This document shows, in pieces, positions 59,457-64,000 of a stretch of DNA of 64,000 bases (position 1 is its first letter; each line of letters begins with the position of its first letter). The DNA comes from Tetrapyrgos nigripes (lineage: Eukaryota > Basidiomycota > Agaricomycetes > Agaricales > Campanellaceae): NCBI GenBank assembly GCA_013368315.1, contig JAACJM010000159.1, positions 62,001-126,000 on the forward strand, read 5' to 3'. A program made the translations under genes and the position numbers. The notes under the pieces were generated by a model. It had not been told where the DNA came from. It searched no databases and saw nothing but the letters and a program-made list of their open reading frames with translations.

Positions 59457-60998
59457 GCTGGGGAGAAGGACAAGGATATCGTTTACACCGCAGGCCTCCT
59501 TGGCTTTTAAACCTAAGATGACGAGAATTATTAAATGACGGCGTTGAGTTGAAGGAGAGCCGCTTTCTTCTAAAGAACCAACGGTTGCAGTCTTGTCCGA
59601 GCGGCGAGGGCCGCTCCAAAACTATACTGATAGGCTTCGGAATTCAGTAACATGTGTATGCAGTATAGAATACTGTAGATTACTGTAGAGTGCTAATTCC
59701 TAGCCTTAAGTTTTAGTCGCTCTTACCCGGCTCTCAATAAGAATGTGAACGAGAAGTAGTTTGTTTCGTCTGAGGCTCTGAGCGGTTCGTAAATCAGTTT
59801 TGCAGGTGGCCTACGGCATATACGGCTTGATCTCGATGGAGCGCATGGATCAAATCGAAAAGATCATCTATCGAAGTAAAGGTACAAAAAAGTACACGTA
59901 AGTGGTGTTAGTATCAGGGAGTAGTTTGTGGTGATTTATCCAATTATATTCTCGGTGAACGGTTTGATTCCGAAGCGGGAAGAAAAGGAGTTGAAGCCAA
60001 CGGGCGCACCCCGACTCACAATATGGAACATAAATCCAGGACAACTTGCTTCAGGCGCTGTAACTGGGTCCGACGTACGATGATTCTCCTTCCAGGAGAA
60101 TCCAGACTAAGTACCCCAGAAAACGTTATTTCCGTTTGGATTCCGTAAACTATTCTTGTTTCATCTATTCTTGGTTACCTATTCTTGCTTCAAATTAAAG
60201 CCTGGGTTCACCATGTAAGTAAGTGGACGTCTTCTTCTTCTGATGGTTGTATTTGAGTCTCGAGAAAGTGCTTGTATTCAATCGCAACAATGTTGAAGCC
60301 TATGTGCTAAGCCCTATAAGTACTCTGAAACGTAGCTGAAATGATGATCTTTACTTACATAATCTGGAAGAACAACAGTACTGCTGCATTGAGCAGAGAA
60401 CGCTAGTAGTAAGTAGTGCAAGTGCTGTGCGAGTGATCGTGAGTGTAGCAAGAGTGTAGCAGATAGAAATATAGCTTTCAATGCCATTTCAATGGAAAAC
60501 TAACAATAAAACACTCCTTAAGTTTCAAAGGGATCTCGAATGATCAGAGCATTGATGAGGGAAGTTATGTAAACACTCTAGGATGGTCAGAGTCTCGGTG
60601 GGTAAGTAGTTAGATGTGTGTTGAAGGATACCCGCCGTGTTGTTAAGGCCGACTCACTACCACTGCCATCCTATAGTATTTACCTTAGCCACAGTTTGAC
60701 TGTTACGCTGATACGGACTTAAGGCGGCGCTACTCGGTTTCATCTGTCAGATGACCGGGCATTTCCTTTTTCGTAAGTAGCTCTCCAGGCTGCGTCCACT
60801 TCTTCAACTGGACGATCCAGTTGAGGAAGTGAACAAGAAAGGTTAAAGCGAACAATCCCAACGTGCGGTGTATACATTTTATAGTATTTACAGTTACTAG
60901 AGTCCATGAAGCTATAGGGATTATACACATTCTACTGCTACACACTGACATTGACAATCTCCGAAATACGTCGACGCCGTCGTGAGGCTCTCAATACT
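59457..60998. other. Upstream region of catalase and 3' flank of the PARP/UBC gene
   Basis: No gene supported. Contains the catalase promoter at its left end. Confidence 0.4.
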
Positions 60999-63900
60999 TC
61001 ATCTAACCAAGCTGTCTATACCGTCAGGAAGCTGCAAAATAAAAAAACAAGCAAGTCAGACAAAGTATTCAGTACCGCATAGTGAGTGACAAGTGACGTG
61101 AATAAAAAGGCTTACCTGCCAACCATGTGTAGCTGCAGCCCTCTTATAACCCTGCAACGCCTCTCCGACAGTATAATGCTGCGTCCAGTTGGAAGCTAAT
61201 CTGGCAGGTCGAGGATCCGGGTTTGATATTGCGAGTTTGATTTGCATGATAATGGCAGGGATACTGTAACTTGGGAGCCAGCCTATGTACAGATGACATT
61301 AGAGCTGAAACAAGGGAGAAAAAATAAAAAAGTGGCGAGCACTCACCCGAAGAGGTGAGTAGATCCATACAAATGGAGCCACCTTCAAAAAAAATGTATT
61401 TGTCAGTTCAAGTCGCACTTTGTGGAGTCACTGATACTCACCCCCGGTGACATGGCCACCGCCTCCGTGGATGAAGGGTAGGAAGCGAGGAGTGATAATG
61501 CGGAAGAATGGAGGGCTCAGTGGGAAATCTGGCGGGAATCGAAGTTCAAACACAATCGAGTTGACTTTCCTGTAAGACGAAAACGGAATCCATCGTCAGC
61601 TTTTCAGAGTACCACTCGAGAAACAGCAAAATACAAAAAAAAAAAAACACGCACTCTTTCTTCATATCCTTCGCAATAACAATATCCTCATCAAACGAAT
61701 GCATCTCTACAATCCACTGGAACAAATTGTCCCCAATAAACTCTGGCGGCATGTACCACCCCAACTCCTTCAAACTTGTCGCCGAATCTTGTTCCTTCAA
61801 CATTGCCTTCAACTCTCTCTGAAGCGCCGCCGTTGCACCTCGATTAGCAGCTTGAGGAGCAGGGAGTAACATGGGCACGGCGTTTCGAACCCATTCGGGA
61901 TCGTGGACCCAGTCGTCGGCAGGTTTGGCGTTGGCGTTGGCTTTGCCTTTGGATTTGGAGGATGCTGAGGCCTTGGAACCCGAGTGGTTGGAATCGGAAG
62001 GAAATATGTCTATCATTTCGATATCGCCGTCTTCGTCAATGTATGCATCGTCATCCTCGTCCTCGTCCTCGTCAAGGACAATAACGACCTTTTCCTTCCC
62101 TTTCCCGTTGGCATTCGCTGAATAATCATAATTGAAAACCTCCCCGTCAGTCTCGTCGTTTTCATCCTCCGTCGTTTGGGCTTGGGCGTGAAGAGCTTGA
62201 AGTAACTGGTCGAGTTGGAAACTTGGTTCAGGGACTGCGAGGGCTTGTCCACCGAGGGTAATAGCTTGTGTGGGGTCGAGTTGGACGTAGGGTACAGCTG
62301 CGTGGGTGGGTTCGGATTTCTTCTTGGATGAAGTGATGAGTTCACCGGTTTCTGAGTAATGAGCTCCTTTGACTAATAGATAGCGACTATAGAGAGAGAG
62401 AAGGCGTCAGTCAGTGGGTTTGACAGACACTGCGAGGTGGGAGGGAGGGAAATGCTAGTAATATTCATACTCACCAAACAATCCAACTTGTATGTTGAAC
62501 GACGAAATAAGGATTATTACTGACAAACTCGTTTGGAAGATTGACGACTTCGGCGAGTGTGACACAACTTTGAGGACGTGAACGACTGTGTCTCCATGCG
62601 GTAGCTGCGGCGGTGGCATAGTGACCCATTGAAACCTCAGCTTGCTTGGCTAGGTAGACGCCTAGAGTAGGTGGGATCAGAAAGTCGTCAATAAGAAGCT
62701 GAAGAACCGCCGAAAGAGTCTTTCTTACCATTCCCATATGCCCTTCCATGAGTAACCGTCTTGTACCAGAGCCCGTTCCGAATAATGGAGTGCCAGTTGC
62801 GTAACGGAGAACCGTGGAAGGCCTAGAAAATTCGGTCAAGGTCAGCTTTAGCTCTGTGAAAAGAAACAGGGAAAAAATTACTACTGACGTATAACGAAGG
62901 ATACACTTTAGCATTAGCATCCCTGCTTTGTGCCTCCTCAGTAGCGGTCTTGAACTTGTCTTCAGCGTCAGGAGCACCGACAGTGAAGCGGTATTGACGC
63001 CAGGTGGTGTCGTCTAGAGGATGGAAGGGAAGATGAGATCAAACTGGGCCATCTGTATAATAAGAAAACGACCTCTGTTTACGTACCAATATGCTTAATA
63101 TGCTCTTCACCACTTGTAATTTCTTCCAAATCCGCCAAACAAGAGCCAACGATCCTGGAAACGCAACGAAGCTCCAAAGGTTAGTATCAACAGCGAAGAT
63201 GAAAACCTCCAAGGTCAATAGAAGACAGACATACCATCTCAAAACCAACCAAGCAGCAGGCAAAATTTGCGCATTCATCTCTTTCAATGTCGGCTTGCAT
63301 TTCCCGCTTCTGACTTTGCGGTCAAGGTGTTTTCTGTTAAACAACCGAGTCAGCGCTGACTGAGCGAGAATGACAGTAGCAGGAGAGAAAAATAAGAGTT
63401 AAAAGAAAACCACTCACTTCATATCATCAATAGACGGCAAACTATCAATCAACACCATAATCGCTACTCTCCTCTCCCCCATACTCAGCTCGTCAAAGTC
63501 AACCAAACCATCCGGTCCTGCTCTCGGTTTTTTCGGTTCTACAGCACCAGCACCAGTCCAACCAGCAGTAGCAACCGCCCCATTCGGAACAGGGAAACCC
63601 CGATGAGTTGTAGGAGGTTGAATGATTTTTTTGGGGTCTACTGGGTTGACACGGAGACCGATACCGACGGGGAGAGGTTCGTCTAGGACGCCTTCGGCAG
63701 CGGAGGAGTAGGTGAGGGAGACGAGGAGGTCGACGGTGCTGGAGTTGTGGATTATTTCGTACTGGGATAACAAAAAACCGAGGGCGGTTAGGAGATTGCA
63801 TAAAAGCCGGAGAAGAAGGTTAAGGAGAAGAAAAGAGTAGAGTTGGGAAAATCATACGCGTAGATAGAAGGACTGAGTAGGACGACATACCTCTAAACTC

Positions 63901-64000
63901 GGCCCTAGACCAAAACTATAGTACTGGTAAGAACAAAGTGTGCTATCACACACATAGGGTTTGAGAGCCTCATAATCAGCTACTAGCTTGCGATGACAGA
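60999..64000 (-). CDS. PARP-like ADP-ribosyltransferase fused to a ubiquitin-conjugating (UBC) domain, 5' end outside the window
   Basis: Exons seen: 63891-64000 (continues beyond), 63418-63761, 63235-63333, 63087-63154, 62889-63013, 62729-62822, 62475-62661, 61655-62386, 61442-61569, 61347-61382, 61116-61282, 60999-61031; all phases agree. Upstream part: YVCDSTLCSYQYYSFGLGPS, VRSGKCKPTLKEMNAQILPA. PARP catalytic fold: AFHGSPLRNWHSIIRNGLWY (His of the HYE triad), GRAYGNGVYLAKQAEVSMG (Tyr), then YFVVQHTSWIVCRYLLV, where the usual Glu appears replaced, probably by Tyr, suggesting mono- rather than poly-ADP-ribosylation. An acidic linker (DEDEDEDDDAYIDEDGDIE) leads to a UBC domain: VFELRFPPDFPLSPPFFRI, GGGSICMDLLTSSGW with the candidate active Cys, SIPAIIMQIK. 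This fused layout is known from other filamentous fungi; substrates are unknown. Confidence 0.9.

Overview
The window reads as nuclear DNA of a mushroom-forming basidiomycete (Agaricomycetes). The evidence is genes cut by many 48-65 bp GT-AG introns, a class I hydrophobin, a GMC oxidoreductase, a large secreted catalase, a PARP-E2 ubiquitin-conjugating fusion, and a transposon load typical of that class (Plavaka, pogo-like DDE, hAT-type non-autonomous elements, tyrosine-recombinase retroelements). There is no bacterial or viral gene set.

Layout: 1-1.8 kb is the 3' part of a frameshifted Plavaka transposase that runs off the left edge. 1.8-10 kb is CpG-poor transposon debris: an LTR-like repeat carrying an insertion, and a tyrosine-recombinase fragment at 8 kb. 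10.16-12.02 kb is a striking 70-bp minisatellite of about 26.5 units. 12.46-13.65 kb is an apparently intact small P-loop GTPase gene with seven exons. 14.2-16.4 kb and 28.9-31.7 kb are two inverted copies of a second P-loop GTPase gene, both broken. 16.5-18.6 kb and 32.3-33.2 kb are two decayed copies of a GMC oxidoreductase whose intact version lies at 36.5-39.0 kb. 19.1-26.2 kb is a nest of repeats: the second LTR-like copy with a terminal-inverted-repeat insert, a hAT-type element with a perfect 8-bp target duplication, and a decayed gag-RT-RNase H-tyrosine recombinase retroelement.

From 36.5 kb rightward the DNA is gene-bearing: the GMC oxidoreductase (+), a Urc1-type GTP cyclohydrolase II-like gene (-, 40.8-42.9 kb), a hydrophobin (-, 44.5-45.2 kb), a secreted Ser/Gly-rich cysteine protein with a GPI-type tail (+, 48.0-48.8 kb), a pogo-like transposase relic interrupted by a solo LTR (-, 52.0-54.8 kb), a hAT-type element (55.4-56.5 kb), a secreted large-subunit catalase (-, 57.1-59.5 kb), and the 3' part of a PARP/UBC fusion gene (-, 61.0 kb to the right edge).

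I see no operon-like functional system. The GMC enzyme (expected to make H2O2) and the secreted catalase (which removes it) could act together outside the cell, but they are 18 kb apart and this is inference. Gene models were spliced by hand; each full model sums to a whole number of codons with consistent intron phases, but none is supported by transcripts. The most unusual structures are the 70-bp array with its hypervariable triplet, the inverted GTPase duplication, the 1.6-kb inverted-repeat element at 48.9-50.5 kb, the nested insertions with readable target duplications, and catalytic codons in transposons lost through CpG-type transitions.
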